Source: BRHc4a sp049323915
Lineage (GTDB): Bacteria; Bacillota; Desulfotomaculia; Desulfotomaculales; Desulfocucumaceae
Assembly (NCBI GenBank): GCA_049323915.1
Contig: JBMOPC010000090.1
Location: forward strand, 1 to 64,000
DNA: 64,000 nucleotides
Reading direction: 5' to 3'
The stretch's first letter is position 1; each line of letters opens with the position of its first letter. Of this stretch, positions 23,763-32,299 are shown one piece after another. The translations under genes were made by a program, and so were the position numbers. The notes beneath the pieces are model-generated. The model was not told the DNA's origin. It saw only the letters and a list, made by a program, of their open reading frames with translations, and did no database searches.

Positions 23763-23872
23763 ATTGAGAAGTGAGAAGTGAGAAGTGAGATGTTGGATTA
23801 AGAAGGAATTTGCTAAAAAGCAAATTCCAACAAGGAGCTCACCTTCAACCTCTCACCTCCCACATCTAAATA
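23763..23872. repeat. Long hairpin built from GAGAAGTGAGA words, inside the tRNA cluster
   Basis: Four GAGAAGTGAGA-type words (23765-23795) face CTCACCTTCAACCTCTCACC. The centre is a perfect inverted repeat, GGAATTTGC / GCAAATTCC, with a short TAAAAA loop. It separates tRNA-Thr from tRNA-Tyr in the same transcript. Confidence 0.65.
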
Positions 23873-23875
23873 TAT

Positions 23876-23961
23876 GGAGGGGTTCCCGAGCGGCCAAAGG
23901 GAGCAGACTGTAAATCTGCCGGTAGACACCTTCGCAGGTTCGAATCCTGCCCCCTCCACCA
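23876..23961 (+). tRNA. tRNA-Tyr (GUA)
   Basis: This is an 86-nt class II tRNA with a long variable arm. The acceptor is GGAGGGG/CCCCTCC, the anticodon loop CTGTAAA (GTA) sits in GCAGA/TCTGC, the T loop is TTCGAAT, and CCA is encoded. Confidence 0.95.
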
Positions 23962-23989
23962 TAATATAATAATATATATAAATAAACGC

Positions 23990-24065
<76 letters not shown>

Positions 24066-24066
24066 T

Positions 24067-24142
<76 letters not shown>

Positions 24143-24149
24143 TAAAAAC

Positions 24150-24226
24150 GGCGGCGTAGCTCAGCTGGTCAGAGCACACGGTTCATACCCGTGGTGTCCG
24201 GGGTTCAAGTCCCTGCGCCGCTACCA
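24150..24226 (+). tRNA. Elongator tRNA-Met (CAU)
   Basis: Acceptor GGCGGCG/CGCCGCT, anticodon arm CACGG-TTCATAC-CCGTG, encoded CCA. The sequence resembles known Firmicutes elongator tRNA-Met; a tRNA-Ile with lysidine-modified CAU is a less likely reading. Confidence 0.9.
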
Positions 24227-24230
24227 GAAT

Positions 24231-24262
24231 AAAACCGGTTATAAGCCGGTTTTATTGTTTTT
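24231..24262 (+). terminator. Terminator of the tRNA cluster
   Basis: AAAACCGG (24231-24238) pairs with CCGGTTTT (24246-24253), followed by ATTGTTTTT. Confidence 0.85.
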
Positions 24263-24418
24263 GCAGCTCAAAGCGCTAAAGCAGGGATTTATTACAATTT
24301 GTTTAATAATAAGACAATATCTACAGTTGTATGATTAGTTAACCTGTGGCTAAGCAAGGGTTGATTTTTTTCAGACAGCCCACAGCACTTTTTGGGCGCC
24401 TGTAGGAGGTTTATAGAC

Positions 24419-24454
24419 ATGCCCGGAAGGAGTATCCGGCTGTTTGGCAAATGA
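24419..24454 (+). CDS. Possible 11-codon leader peptide upstream of the Agr-type kinase
   Basis: TAGGAGGT lies eight bases before an ATG that opens an 11-residue frame (MPGRSIRLFGK) closed by TGA 22 bases before the kinase ATG. The ribosome binding site is better than that of the kinase gene itself, which suggests real translation and possible coupling or attenuation. No family can be assigned to so short a peptide, and it may be chance. Confidence 0.3.
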   Translation: MPGRSIRLFGK

Positions 24455-24476
24455 ATGAGAAAGAAGGGATTTTTTA

Positions 24477-25841
24477 ATGGACCCGTACATGTCGGTATTT
24501 TTTATGCTGACTGTTTCCTTTCCAGAAGCCATAGTACTGTCATATTTCGTTATCACATTCATGGGGGGGAAGCCAAGGCTACCGGAAATAATTCTCATCG
24601 CATTGATCCAGGCGGTTGTTGCTTTTATAACAAGGTCCCTTCCTATACCGATGGGAATGCATACCATATTTCAGATGATGTCATACATTATCCTGATTTT
24701 TTTAATAGCCAGGCTTTCAATGTGGGCTTCATCAGTGGGAATTGTTGTTGTCGTAATACTTCTTATAATGACCGAGGTTGGAGTTACCCAGTTGGTTACG
24801 GCTGCCACGGGGCTGACAATGTCAGACCTTGTTAATGACCAGTATAAAAGATTGTTGTTTACCGTTCCGACTACAGTAGTGTTATTTGCCATTGCAGTCC
24901 TTTTAAAGAGATTTAACGTAACCTTTGCCAAGATAACCGGCTGGCAGGCAATAAAGGAAAAATACCAGGAAACTCCTGAGAAGGGGAGCAGTGTGCTATA
25001 TAAAGAGTACCTGCCCGCCGTGGTGTTTATTCTTCTACCGCTGATGCTTTTATGGCTGCTCAATTTCACTCATGTATCGGTCCAGGTAAATGACAGCGGC
25101 GGCTACTACCCTGATTTATTCAAGATTTTGTTCAACTCCTTGATAATTGTTCTGGCCTTCATGTCTTTGTGGGCTTTACAGAGAATGCGCAAGTCCATAG
25201 AGAAAGAGATGGAGGCCGCCAGGGCGGCCGAGACCATAGAAAGGATGAAGGAGTTTATATATTCCATCAGAAAGCAGCGGCACGACTTCAACCACCAGCT
25301 CCAGGCGGTGTACGGGCTGATTGAAACGGGCAATTACGGCGGCGCCAGGGAGTACATACAGAACACCTACCACTACGTTTCGGGCACCGGGGAACTGATC
25401 AAGACCGACAACCCGGCGGTCAGTGCCCTGCTTTATACCAAGATAGGCATAGCCGAGACCAGGAACATCAAGTTTGACATAAGTATAGAGTGCTCACTGG
25501 AGGACTTCCCACTGAAAAGCAACGAATCCAGTTCGCTGCTGGGGAACCTTGTCGACAACGCCTTTGACGCGGTGGAGAAAAATGAGCCGGGGGACAGGCT
25601 GGTGGGGTTGGACATCACTGCCGAAAGAGGGGAGTATATAATGGAGGTGGCCAACCGGGGTCGCCTGGAGGCCGATATTAAAAGCAAAATATTCGCCCCA
25701 AACTTTACCACCAAGAAAGAACACGGCGGGCTGGGGCTGGCCATAGTCAAGGAGATAGCAGGCAAATACAAAGGGGACATTCAGGTGTCCTCCGAAGGCG
25801 GGGAAACGGTATTCAGGGTGAATATCCCCTTTAAGAGATGA
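24477..25841 (+). CDS. AgrC-like membrane sensor histidine kinase (GHKL ATPase)
   Basis: The 454-residue protein has about six hydrophobic segments in its first 220 residues (sensor domain), then a coiled linker rich in E/A/R, and a cytoplasmic kinase of the AgrC/CitA-like class: phosphoacceptor His near residue 269 in RKQRHDFNHQLQAVYGLI, N box LLGNLVDNAFDAVEKN, and G box GGLGLAIVKEIAGKYKG. It lies directly upstream of agrB, an AgrD-like peptide gene and a LytTR regulator, so its ligand is most likely the peptide made by the next two genes. ATG 24477 has AAGAAGGGA upstream. It is the first gene of the locus, an order different from the staphylococcal agrBDCA. Confidence 0.9.
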   Translation: MDPYMSVFFMLTVSFPEAIVLSYFVITFMGGKPRLPEIILIALIQAVVAFITRSLPIPMGMHTIFQMMSYIILIFLIARLSMWASSVGIVVVVILLIMTEVGVTQLVTAATGLTMSDLVNDQYKRLLFTVPTTVVLFAIAVLLKRFNVTFAKITGWQAIKEKYQETPEKGSSVLYKEYLPAVVFILLPLMLLWLLNFTHVSVQVNDSGGYYPDLFKILFNSLIIVLAFMSLWALQRMRKSIEKEMEAARAAETIERMKEFIYSIRKQRHDFNHQLQAVYGLIETGNYGGAREYIQNTYHYVSGTGELIKTDNPAVSALLYTKIGIAETRNIKFDISIECSLEDFPLKSNESSSLLGNLVDNAFDAVEKNEPGDRLVGLDITAERGEYIMEVANRGRLEADIKSKIFAPNFTTKKEHGGLGLAIVKEIAGKYKGDIQVSSEGGETVFRVNIPFKR

Positions 25842-25859
25842 GGGCGGGGGGAATAACGG

Positions 25860-26516
25860 ATGAATATGTATGACATTGCAAATAGAATGGCGGTACATCT
25901 TGCCAGTGAGACCGGGATGGATAAGGCCAGGGTGGACAGGGTCAGATTCGGGCTGGAGATACTGCTGGGGGAGATAATAAAACTTGCTATACTTCTGGCC
26001 GGGGCGGTCCTTTTGGGGGTGCTCCCCGAAACCCTGGCGGCCATGGGGGGGTTTTCGTTGTTCCGGCTGGTGAGCGGGGGGCCCCACTGTGAGGATTACT
26101 GGCGCTGCCTGGTTTTTAGTTTGCTGGTATTTCTGGGTTCGGCGGCAATTGGCGTGCTTGTGGCCCCGTTTGTTACTGAACAGATTATGGCGAAATCTAT
26201 AATCAGCGGTTTATTTGTTATGGCAGTGATGGTTTTGATATGGGCGCCGGGGGAGGTGCCTCAAAAAAAGATAATGCCGAGAAAGAGATCAATGTTCAAG
26301 GGACTTTCTCTTGTTTTTCTGGCCCTCTGGGCCTGGGTGCTGGCAATTTATGTTGCGCCCTACAGCATCGCGGCGGCGGTGGCCGGTCTGCTGGGTACGG
26401 CGGGGCAGGCATTGAGCTTTACACCTCCGGGCTACAGGGCCATGGACGGCTTTGACATTGCTTTATCCAGAATAATAGGTGAAAGGAGGTGTCCCACCCA
26501 TGCGGAAAGCGCTTAA
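25860..26516 (+). CDS. agrB: AgrB-like cysteine endopeptidase, autoinducer peptide processing protein
   Basis: The 218-residue integral membrane protein has the AgrB pattern: an N-terminal amphipathic part, the catalytic histidine and cysteine in SGGPHCEDYWRCLVFS (about H76 and C83), and four to five membrane segments (for example IIKLAILLAGAVLLGVL and SIISGLFVMAVMVLIW). AgrB cleaves the C-terminal tail of AgrD and catalyses ring closure of the signal peptide. The gene starts 18 bp after the kinase and its last codons overlap the start of the AgrD-like gene by 17 bp. ATG 25860 follows a weak GGGGGG site. Confidence 0.92.
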   Translation: MNMYDIANRMAVHLASETGMDKARVDRVRFGLEILLGEIIKLAILLAGAVLLGVLPETLAAMGGFSLFRLVSGGPHCEDYWRCLVFSLLVFLGSAAIGVLVAPFVTEQIMAKSIISGLFVMAVMVLIWAPGEVPQKKIMPRKRSMFKGLSLVFLALWAWVLAIYVAPYSIAAAVAGLLGTAGQALSFTPPGYRAMDGFDIALSRIIGERRCPTHAESA

Positions 26517-26625
26517 GAAGCTGATGTACTCCCCTCTGGTGCTGGCTGCCCTTTTTGTAGCAGCCATCGGCGTTACGCCAGCAAGTCTCTTATCGGGCTA
26601 CCAGCCCGCTCCCCCGCGCCAGTAA
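26500..26625 (+). CDS. agrD: AgrD-like cyclic lactone autoinducer peptide precursor
   Basis: This 41-residue frame is preceded by a very strong AAAGGAGG ribosome binding site inside the end of agrB. It has the three parts of an AgrD precursor: a basic amphipathic N terminus (MRKALKKLMYS), a hydrophobic helix (PLVLAALFVAAIGV), and a signal plus tail region ASLLSGYQPAPPRQ with the YQPxxP element seen in many clostridial AgrD tails. There is no cysteine, so ring closure would use a serine, giving a lactone rather than a thiolactone; alignment with known pentameric signals suggests the ring SLLSG (inference). The position between agrB and a LytTR regulator makes the call firm despite the size. 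Confidence 0.85.
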   Translation: MRKALKKLMYSPLVLAALFVAAIGVTPASLLSGYQPAPPRQ

Positions 26626-26646
26626 TTGAAAAATGGGGGTAATGCA

Positions 26647-27417
26647 ATGAGCTTGACGGTATTGATAGCTGAAGACGATCCCTCTATGCGGCAGGTGATA
26701 AGGAATGCCGTCGCTGATGTGCCCGGGGTGGAGGTGGTGGGGGAAGCCGGCGACGGCGAGGCTGCGCTGGGGATGTATGAGAGCCTGCGCCCGAGGGTTG
26801 TGCTGGTGGATATCGACCTGCCAGGCAAAAACGGACTGGACTTGGCCCGGGAGATATTCGATATCAACCCCTGGACGTACATAGTCTTTTGCACGGGTTT
26901 TTCCCATTACAGGGACAAGGCCTTCGAGATTTATGCCTTTGACTACCTGGTCAAGCCCTTCAAGATTGAAAGGATAAGTCAGACCATGAGCCGGATCGTG
27001 TCGCTGGAAAGGGCCAAGTCCGGAGAGGCACGAAAGGTCGAGATGCCGGCTCCGCCTCCCAGGGTCACCTTACAGGGGGCCAAGCTGTTCAGGGGCGCTG
27101 AAAAGTACATAATGATAGACCTGAAGGATATTGTGTTTATCACAAGGGAAAACCGGAAGACTACGGTGCACTACGTCGGCGGCAAATTGATCACGGATGA
27201 AAGTCTGGGCGCGTTGGAAGAACAGTTGAGTGGTCAGATGTTTTTCAGGTCGCACAAGGGATTCCTGATAAATCTAAACCTGGTCAGGGAGCTTGTGCCC
27301 TGCGGAAAAAGCACGTACCAGGTGGTGATGGCCAATACCGGTGAAAGGCCGCTGATGACCTGGGACAAATTGCGGGAACTTGAAAACATGATTAAAACAA
27401 CGAGAATAAAAATGTAA
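26647..27417 (+). CDS. AgrA-like response regulator, receiver plus LytTR DNA-binding domain
   Basis: The 256-residue protein has a receiver domain with the acidic pair D10/D11 (LIAEDDPSMRQ), phosphoacceptor D55 (VVLVDIDLPGKNG) and switch lysine K103 (YLVKPF), a linker of about 35 residues, and a C-terminal LytTR DNA-binding domain (about 155-250: ITRENRKTTVHYVGGKLI and FFRSHKGFLINLNLVREL). It is the expected output of the upstream kinase. I start at ATG 26647, six bases after GGGGGT, giving MSLTVLIAED; an in-frame TTG at 26626 is rejected. A perfect hairpin overlapping the stop ends the locus. Confidence 0.92.
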   Translation: MSLTVLIAEDDPSMRQVIRNAVADVPGVEVVGEAGDGEAALGMYESLRPRVVLVDIDLPGKNGLDLAREIFDINPWTYIVFCTGFSHYRDKAFEIYAFDYLVKPFKIERISQTMSRIVSLERAKSGEARKVEMPAPPPRVTLQGAKLFRGAEKYIMIDLKDIVFITRENRKTTVHYVGGKLITDESLGALEEQLSGQMFFRSHKGFLINLNLVRELVPCGKSTYQVVMANTGERPLMTWDKLRELENMIKTTRIKM

Positions 27418-27440
27418 AAGGCCCGGAGGGCCTTTTACAT
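27412..27440 (+). terminator. Terminator of the Agr-like locus
   Basis: There is a perfect 13-bp stem, ATGTAAAAGGCCC with GGGCCTTTTACAT, around GGA. It includes the stop codon and could function in either direction. Confidence 0.75.
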
Positions 27441-27630
27441 TTCTCCGGTATTGCAGCCCCGGTACATCTCCCGGCGGTTTTGGACAGAAAAAAGCATGAT
27501 TTGGGACAGTATTTCAGCATTTTAGACATGGCTTGTAGACATTCGACGTGGCTTTTGTTAAAATTACATCCACTAGGGCCGCCTTCGGTAGTTAGTCAGC
27601 AAACTGCCGCTTGCACGGGGAGGAAGGGAT

Positions 27631-28026
27631 ATGTCTGCGGATACCGCAAAAATAAAAAAAGATAATGTGGTAATCGTGGACAGCAGTGATTTTATGCGGA
27701 GAATACTGAAGAATATGATTCTGGATCATAGTTTTCAGATATTTGAGGCCAGCGACAATGCCAGCGCCTTGAGACTTGCTGCAAATCATAATCCCAAAGT
27801 TGTTTTTGTTTCGATGGAAGGGAATCAAAACTGGCCCAGTCTGGTTAAGAGTATAAAAAGCAGGGGTGCGTGCAGGGTTGTGGCCTATTCCACAGGTATT
27901 ACCCGGGAATCGGTTGCCAGTGCGTACTTTGCTGGCGTTGATGAAATACTGGCAAGTCCCCAGAACCAAAAGGAGAGGGTTGAGAAATGCCTTATAACCG
28001 GTGCCGGGATTGCCATTGGCCGGTGA
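27631..28026 (+). CDS. Receiver-like (CheY-fold) protein lacking the phosphoacceptor aspartate
   Basis: The 131-residue single-domain protein follows the CheY pattern: NVVIVDSSDFMRRILKNMI (beta1 with one acidic residue and alpha1), a beta3 strand KVVFVSMEGN, and AYFAGVDEILASP in the alpha4-beta5 region. At the end of beta3 the usual Asp is replaced (VFVSMEG, Ser61), and the usual beta5 KP is SP, so phosphotransfer in the standard way is unlikely. It may be a phosphorylation-independent adaptor or pseudo-receiver. It stands alone 205 bp after the Agr-like locus, with GGGAGGAAGGG before the ATG. The link to that locus is only positional. Confidence 0.7.
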   Translation: MSADTAKIKKDNVVIVDSSDFMRRILKNMILDHSFQIFEASDNASALRLAANHNPKVVFVSMEGNQNWPSLVKSIKSRGACRVVAYSTGITRESVASAYFAGVDEILASPQNQKERVEKCLITGAGIAIGR

Positions 28027-28193
28027 ACTGTTTTTCTGAAATAAACTGACTAATTATTTTCCACCCGATGGGAGGAATTTTTTTTTTAAATATAGAATTA
28101 TCTACTGGAATTTTCGGCCTGTATAAATTAGAACCATCTGGAAAAACTTAGATAGTGCCTTTATTTTCCGGAAGTTTCAAAGGGGGAATTTTT

Positions 28194-29396
<1,203 letters not shown>

Positions 29397-29413
29397 AGTT
29401 AATCCCTATGCGA

Positions 29414-29475
29414 ATTGGCCAGGGAAACCAATTGGTTTTAGGTCTTTTGGTTACCTGGCCAGTTTTGTTTTTTAA
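29414..29475 (+). terminator. Terminator after tuf copy 1
   Basis: TTGGCCAGG (from 29415) pairs with CCTGGCCAG (from 29454), with inner AAACC/GGTT pairing and a trailing TTTTGTTTTTT. Confidence 0.8.
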
Positions 29476-29589
29476 TATTTAGGGAAAAAATGGTATAAAA
29501 ACCTGTTGCAGGAGGAAAACTAAAACCGCATTGGTAATGGAAGCCCTCTGATAGGGCCGGCATTTTTGTTTTTGGCTCACAGTCAACTA

Positions 29590-29618
29590 TTGACAGGGAA
29601 AGTTAATTATGATAGATT
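29590..29618 (+). promoter_or_regulatory. Putative promoter of rpmG-secE-nusG
   Basis: TTGACA (29590-29595), 17 bp, TAGATT (29613-29618), about 60 bp before rpmG. Confidence 0.55.
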
Positions 29619-29680
29619 GTTTAAGGTTATCTTCAAAAACGATCTTCCAGGTTTTTTTTCTATAGGAGGTGGCAATTGTT

Positions 29681-29830
29681 ATGCGGGTTGGGGTTACTAT
29701 GGCCTGCACCGAGTGTAAGCGCCGCAATTATACAACAACCAAAAACAAAAAGAACGATTCCGGCCGGATTGAGCTGAAGAAGTACTGCAGATTTTGCCAG
29801 ACCCACACAGTTCACAAAGAGACACGCTAA
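29681..29830 (+). CDS. rpmG: 50S ribosomal protein L33 (zinc-binding type)
   Basis: The 49-residue protein MRVGVTMACTECKRRNYTTT..., with two CxxC pairs (CTEC and CRFC), is the zinc-containing C+ form of L33. It ends in THTVHKETR, the usual L33 C terminus. ATAGGAGGTGG lies nine bases upstream of ATG 29681. The order rpmG-secE-nusG-rplK-rplA is standard. Confidence 0.93.
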   Translation: MRVGVTMACTECKRRNYTTTKNKKNDSGRIELKKYCRFCQTHTVHKETR

Positions 29831-29918
29831 GCCAGCAGCTAATAGCACATCCGGCTTTGGTAAGCAAGCGGGGCAAGGGTAAAATACTTTCCGTAAATTA
29901 TAAGGATGTGGCGAATTT

Positions 29919-30251
29919 ATGGCCTTGATCAGGAAACAGAACAATGATCAAAACGGTAAAAAGCCGGCGGAAAAGGGCGAAGAAGGCTTAAAGAAAGAGC
30001 CTGCAAAAAAAATAATGCCAAAAGTGGAAAAGAAGCCGGCAGTTGTAAAAAAAGACACGGTGAACCGTCTTGAAAAGGCCAAGAAGTATTTTCGCGGCGT
30101 ATACAATGAGCTTAAAAAGGTACACTGGCCTAATCGTAAAGAAGTGCTCACCTATACCTCGGTAGTTGTGGTGGCTGTAATTATCGTGGGCGTGCTTATT
30201 TGGCTTTTTGACTCGCTGATGAGCAGGGTTATTCAGCTGATAATCCGTTAG
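29919..30251 (+). CDS. secE: Preprotein translocase subunit SecE
   Basis: The 110-residue protein has a long, Lys/Glu-rich cytoplasmic N-terminal extension (about 50 residues), the conserved amphipathic helix YFRGVYNELKKVHWPNRKEV, and a single membrane helix (VVVVAVIIVGVLIWLFDSLM). SecE clamps the SecY channel. Its location directly before nusG is conserved across bacteria. The N-terminal extension is longer than in the minimal SecE of about 60 residues but is common in this group. Confidence 0.93.
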   Translation: MALIRKQNNDQNGKKPAEKGEEGLKKEPAKKIMPKVEKKPAVVKKDTVNRLEKAKKYFRGVYNELKKVHWPNRKEVLTYTSVVVVAVIIVGVLIWLFDSLMSRVIQLIIR

Positions 30252-30291
30252 GACCGGGGAGGTGGGGGACCTAATACGGGTCCCTTGAATT

Positions 30292-30819
30292 ATGAGCAAG
30301 CTTTGGTATGTAATCCATACCTATTCAGGATATGAAAATAAGGTTAAGGCAAACCTTGAAAAGAGAATCGAATCCATGAACATGGAGGAAAAGATTTTCC
30401 GGATCCTCGTGCCCATGGAAGATGAGATCGAAATAAAGGACGGCAAAAGAAAGGTAAGCAAAAAGAAGGTTTTTCCCGGTTACGTTCTGGTTGAAATGAT
30501 TATGACCGACGACTCCTGGTATGTGGTCCGAAATACTCCGGGTGTGACAGGTTTTGTGGGAAGCGGTTCCAAGCCGATACCCCTTACGGATGGAGAAGCC
30601 AAACAGATCATGAAGTCCATGGGGGTCGACGAGCCCCGGGTGCGTTTGGACTTCGCGATAAATGAGCACATAAGGGTTAAATCCGGGCCCTTTGAGAATT
30701 TCGACGGCGTTATTGAAGAAATTTTCCCTGATAAGGGCAAATTGCGGGTCAGGATTTCCATGTTCGGCAGGGACACCCCTGTTGAGCTGGAGTACGCCCA
30801 GGTTGAAAAGATAAGCTAG
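30292..30819 (+). CDS. nusG: Transcription termination/antitermination factor NusG
   Basis: The 175-residue protein has the NGN domain (WYVIHTYSGYENKVKANLEKRI, FPGYVLVEM, WYVVRNTPGVTGFVG) and a C-terminal KOW domain (RVKSGPFENFDGVIEEIFPDKGKLRV). It binds RNA polymerase and couples transcription to translation or Rho. It starts 40 bp after secE and is followed by an intergenic repeat before rplK. Confidence 0.96.
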   Translation: MSKLWYVIHTYSGYENKVKANLEKRIESMNMEEKIFRILVPMEDEIEIKDGKRKVSKKKVFPGYVLVEMIMTDDSWYVVRNTPGVTGFVGSGSKPIPLTDGEAKQIMKSMGVDEPRVRLDFAINEHIRVKSGPFENFDGVIEEIFPDKGKLRVRISMFGRDTPVELEYAQVEKIS

Positions 30820-30847
30820 TTTATGCTTATACTGAATGTCTCTTTCT

Positions 30848-30968
30848 GTCAGAATTCAGAATCCAGGAGCCAGAATCCAGAATGGGAGTGATGGCGCCAC
30901 TTGCGGAATGGAAGTCCTGCTTCTATATTCTGACTCCTGACTCCTGACTCCTGGATTCTGGATTCCGA
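30848..30968. repeat. Long inverted repeat of GAATCCAG / GATTCTGG words in the nusG-rplK gap
   Basis: The left arm CAGAATTCAGAATCCAGGAG with CCAGAATCCAGAAT is mirrored by CTGACTCCTGACTCCTGACT followed by CCTGGATTCTGGATTCC. The right arm contains three tandem CTGACTC units. RNA from this region would form a long imperfect hairpin. Confidence 0.65.
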
Positions 30969-31012
30969 CAGTTATTAATAGCTATTTAGGCATTGCAAGG
31001 AGGTGTGAATAT

Positions 31013-31438
31013 ATGGCAAAAAGGGTTTCCGCTATTGTAAAGCTTCAGTGCCCCGCCGGGAAGGCTACTCCGGCTCCGCCGGTAGGCCCCGCTCTGGGTC
31101 AGCACGGGGTAAATATTATGGCCTTTGTGAAAGAATATAATGAACGCACTGCCGCCCAGGCCGGAATGATTATCCCGGTGGAAATTACCATTTATGAAGA
31201 CCGTTCCTTTACTTTTGTCACCAAAACCCCGCCCGCCGCGGTTCTGCTCAAAAAGGCAGCCGGGATTGAGTCGGGTTCCGGTACCCCCAACAAGAAAAAG
31301 GTTGCCAAGGTGCCCAGGGCAAAGGTCAGGGAGATTGCTGAACTTAAGATGCAGGACCTTAACGCGGCTTCTGTTGAGGCAGCCATGCGTATGGTTGAGG
31401 GTACGGCCCGCAGTATGGGCATTGAAATTTCGGAATGA
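31013..31438 (+). CDS. rplK: 50S ribosomal protein L11
   Basis: The 141-residue protein has the L11 signature: KLQCPAGKATPAPPVGPALGQHGVNIMAFVKEYN in the N-terminal domain and the RNA-binding C-terminal part with TPPAAVLLKKAAGIESGSG and the final SMGIEI. L11 forms the GTPase-associated centre with L10 and L7/L12, encoded downstream. It has AAGGAGGTG before ATG 31013. Confidence 0.97.
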   Translation: MAKRVSAIVKLQCPAGKATPAPPVGPALGQHGVNIMAFVKEYNERTAAQAGMIIPVEITIYEDRSFTFVTKTPPAAVLLKKAAGIESGSGTPNKKKVAKVPRAKVREIAELKMQDLNAASVEAAMRMVEGTARSMGIEISE

Positions 31439-31440
31439 CA

Positions 31441-31503
31441 GCGATTAACGACTAGCGACTAGAAACTGGTAGCTAGCAACTGGAAGCTAACAGCTAAGAG
31501 CCA
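31441..31503 (+). repeat. Degenerate CTAGC/AGCGACTAG word repeat, rplK-rplA gap
   Basis: AGCGATTAACGACTAGCGAC continues with TAGAAACTGGTAGCTAGCAA and CTGGAAGCTAACAGCTAAGA: short CTAG-centred words repeated with drift. Confidence 0.5.
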
Positions 31504-31575
31504 AATAACGTGGGAGGATCGGGTAAAATATATCGAGGCCCGTATCTGTTTGTACCACAAGGAGGATTTTATATT

Positions 31576-32274
31576 ATGCCAAAGCAAGGCAAAAAACTTA
31601 CCGATGCTGCCAAGCAGGTTGACCGCCAGAAACTGTATGAACCCGCAGAGGGTTTTGAGCTGGTAAAAAAACTGGCTCCGGCCAAGTTTGATGAAACTGT
31701 GGAAGCCGTTGTCAAGCTGGGTGTCGACCCCCGTCATGCCGATCAACAGGTAAGGGGTGCCGTAGTGCTTCCCCACGGTACCGGCAAAACCCGCTCGGTA
31801 CTGGTGTTTGCAAAGGGAGACAAGGCCAAGGAGGCCGAGGAAGCCGGTGCGGATTTCGTGGGCGCCGAGGATATGGTGGAAAAAATCCAGAAAGAAGGCT
31901 GGCTTGGGTTTGAAGTGGCCATCGCCACCCCGGATATGATGGGTATGGTCGGTAAGTTGGGCCGGATTCTTGGGCCCAGGGGATTAATGCCCAACCCCAA
32001 GACCGGAACGGTTACCTTTGAAGTTGCCCGGGCCGTTCAGGAAGTTAAGGCCGGCAAGATCGAATACAGGGTTGACAAGGCCGGCATTATTCACGCGCCG
32101 GTTGGTAAGGTTTCTTTCGATATTGAAAAGTTGAGCGAAAACCTGCGGACTCTGGTGGAGCAGCTGATCAGGGTTAAGCCCCAGGCGGCCAAGGGCCAGT
32201 ATATTAAAGGGGTTTCGGTATGTTCTACCATGGGGCCGGGGATTAAGATAAACTCCCAGAAAATCACATCTTAG
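31576..32274 (+). CDS. rplA: 50S ribosomal protein L1
   Basis: The 232-residue L1-stalk protein has EAVVKLGVDPRHADQQVRGAV at the first domain, GTGKTRSVLVFA, the IATPDMMGMVGKLGRILGPRGLMPNPKTGTVT signature and a C-terminal strand GPGIKINSQKI. L1 helps release deacylated tRNA and can repress its own mRNA. ATG 31576 follows AAGGAGGAT and gives MPKQGKKLTDAAKQVD; an in-frame GTG 31510 lies in the repeat and is rejected. Confidence 0.96.
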   Translation: MPKQGKKLTDAAKQVDRQKLYEPAEGFELVKKLAPAKFDETVEAVVKLGVDPRHADQQVRGAVVLPHGTGKTRSVLVFAKGDKAKEAEEAGADFVGAEDMVEKIQKEGWLGFEVAIATPDMMGMVGKLGRILGPRGLMPNPKTGTVTFEVARAVQEVKAGKIEYRVDKAGIIHAPVGKVSFDIEKLSENLRTLVEQLIRVKPQAAKGQYIKGVSVCSTMGPGIKINSQKITS

Positions 32275-32299
32275 ATTTTTAAATAGTACAATACCATAA

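Noticed and set aside
24320..24345. LytTR-type direct repeats upstream of the Agr-like kinase
   Set aside because: ACAGTTGTA and TTAGTTAAC resemble LytTR half-sites, but their spacing is about 12 bp rather than the expected 21, so I do not call an operator.
24455..24835. A 126-codon frame overlapping the start of the kinase
   Set aside because: It is out of frame with the kinase, whose membrane and kinase motifs are clear; the overlapping frame matches no family.
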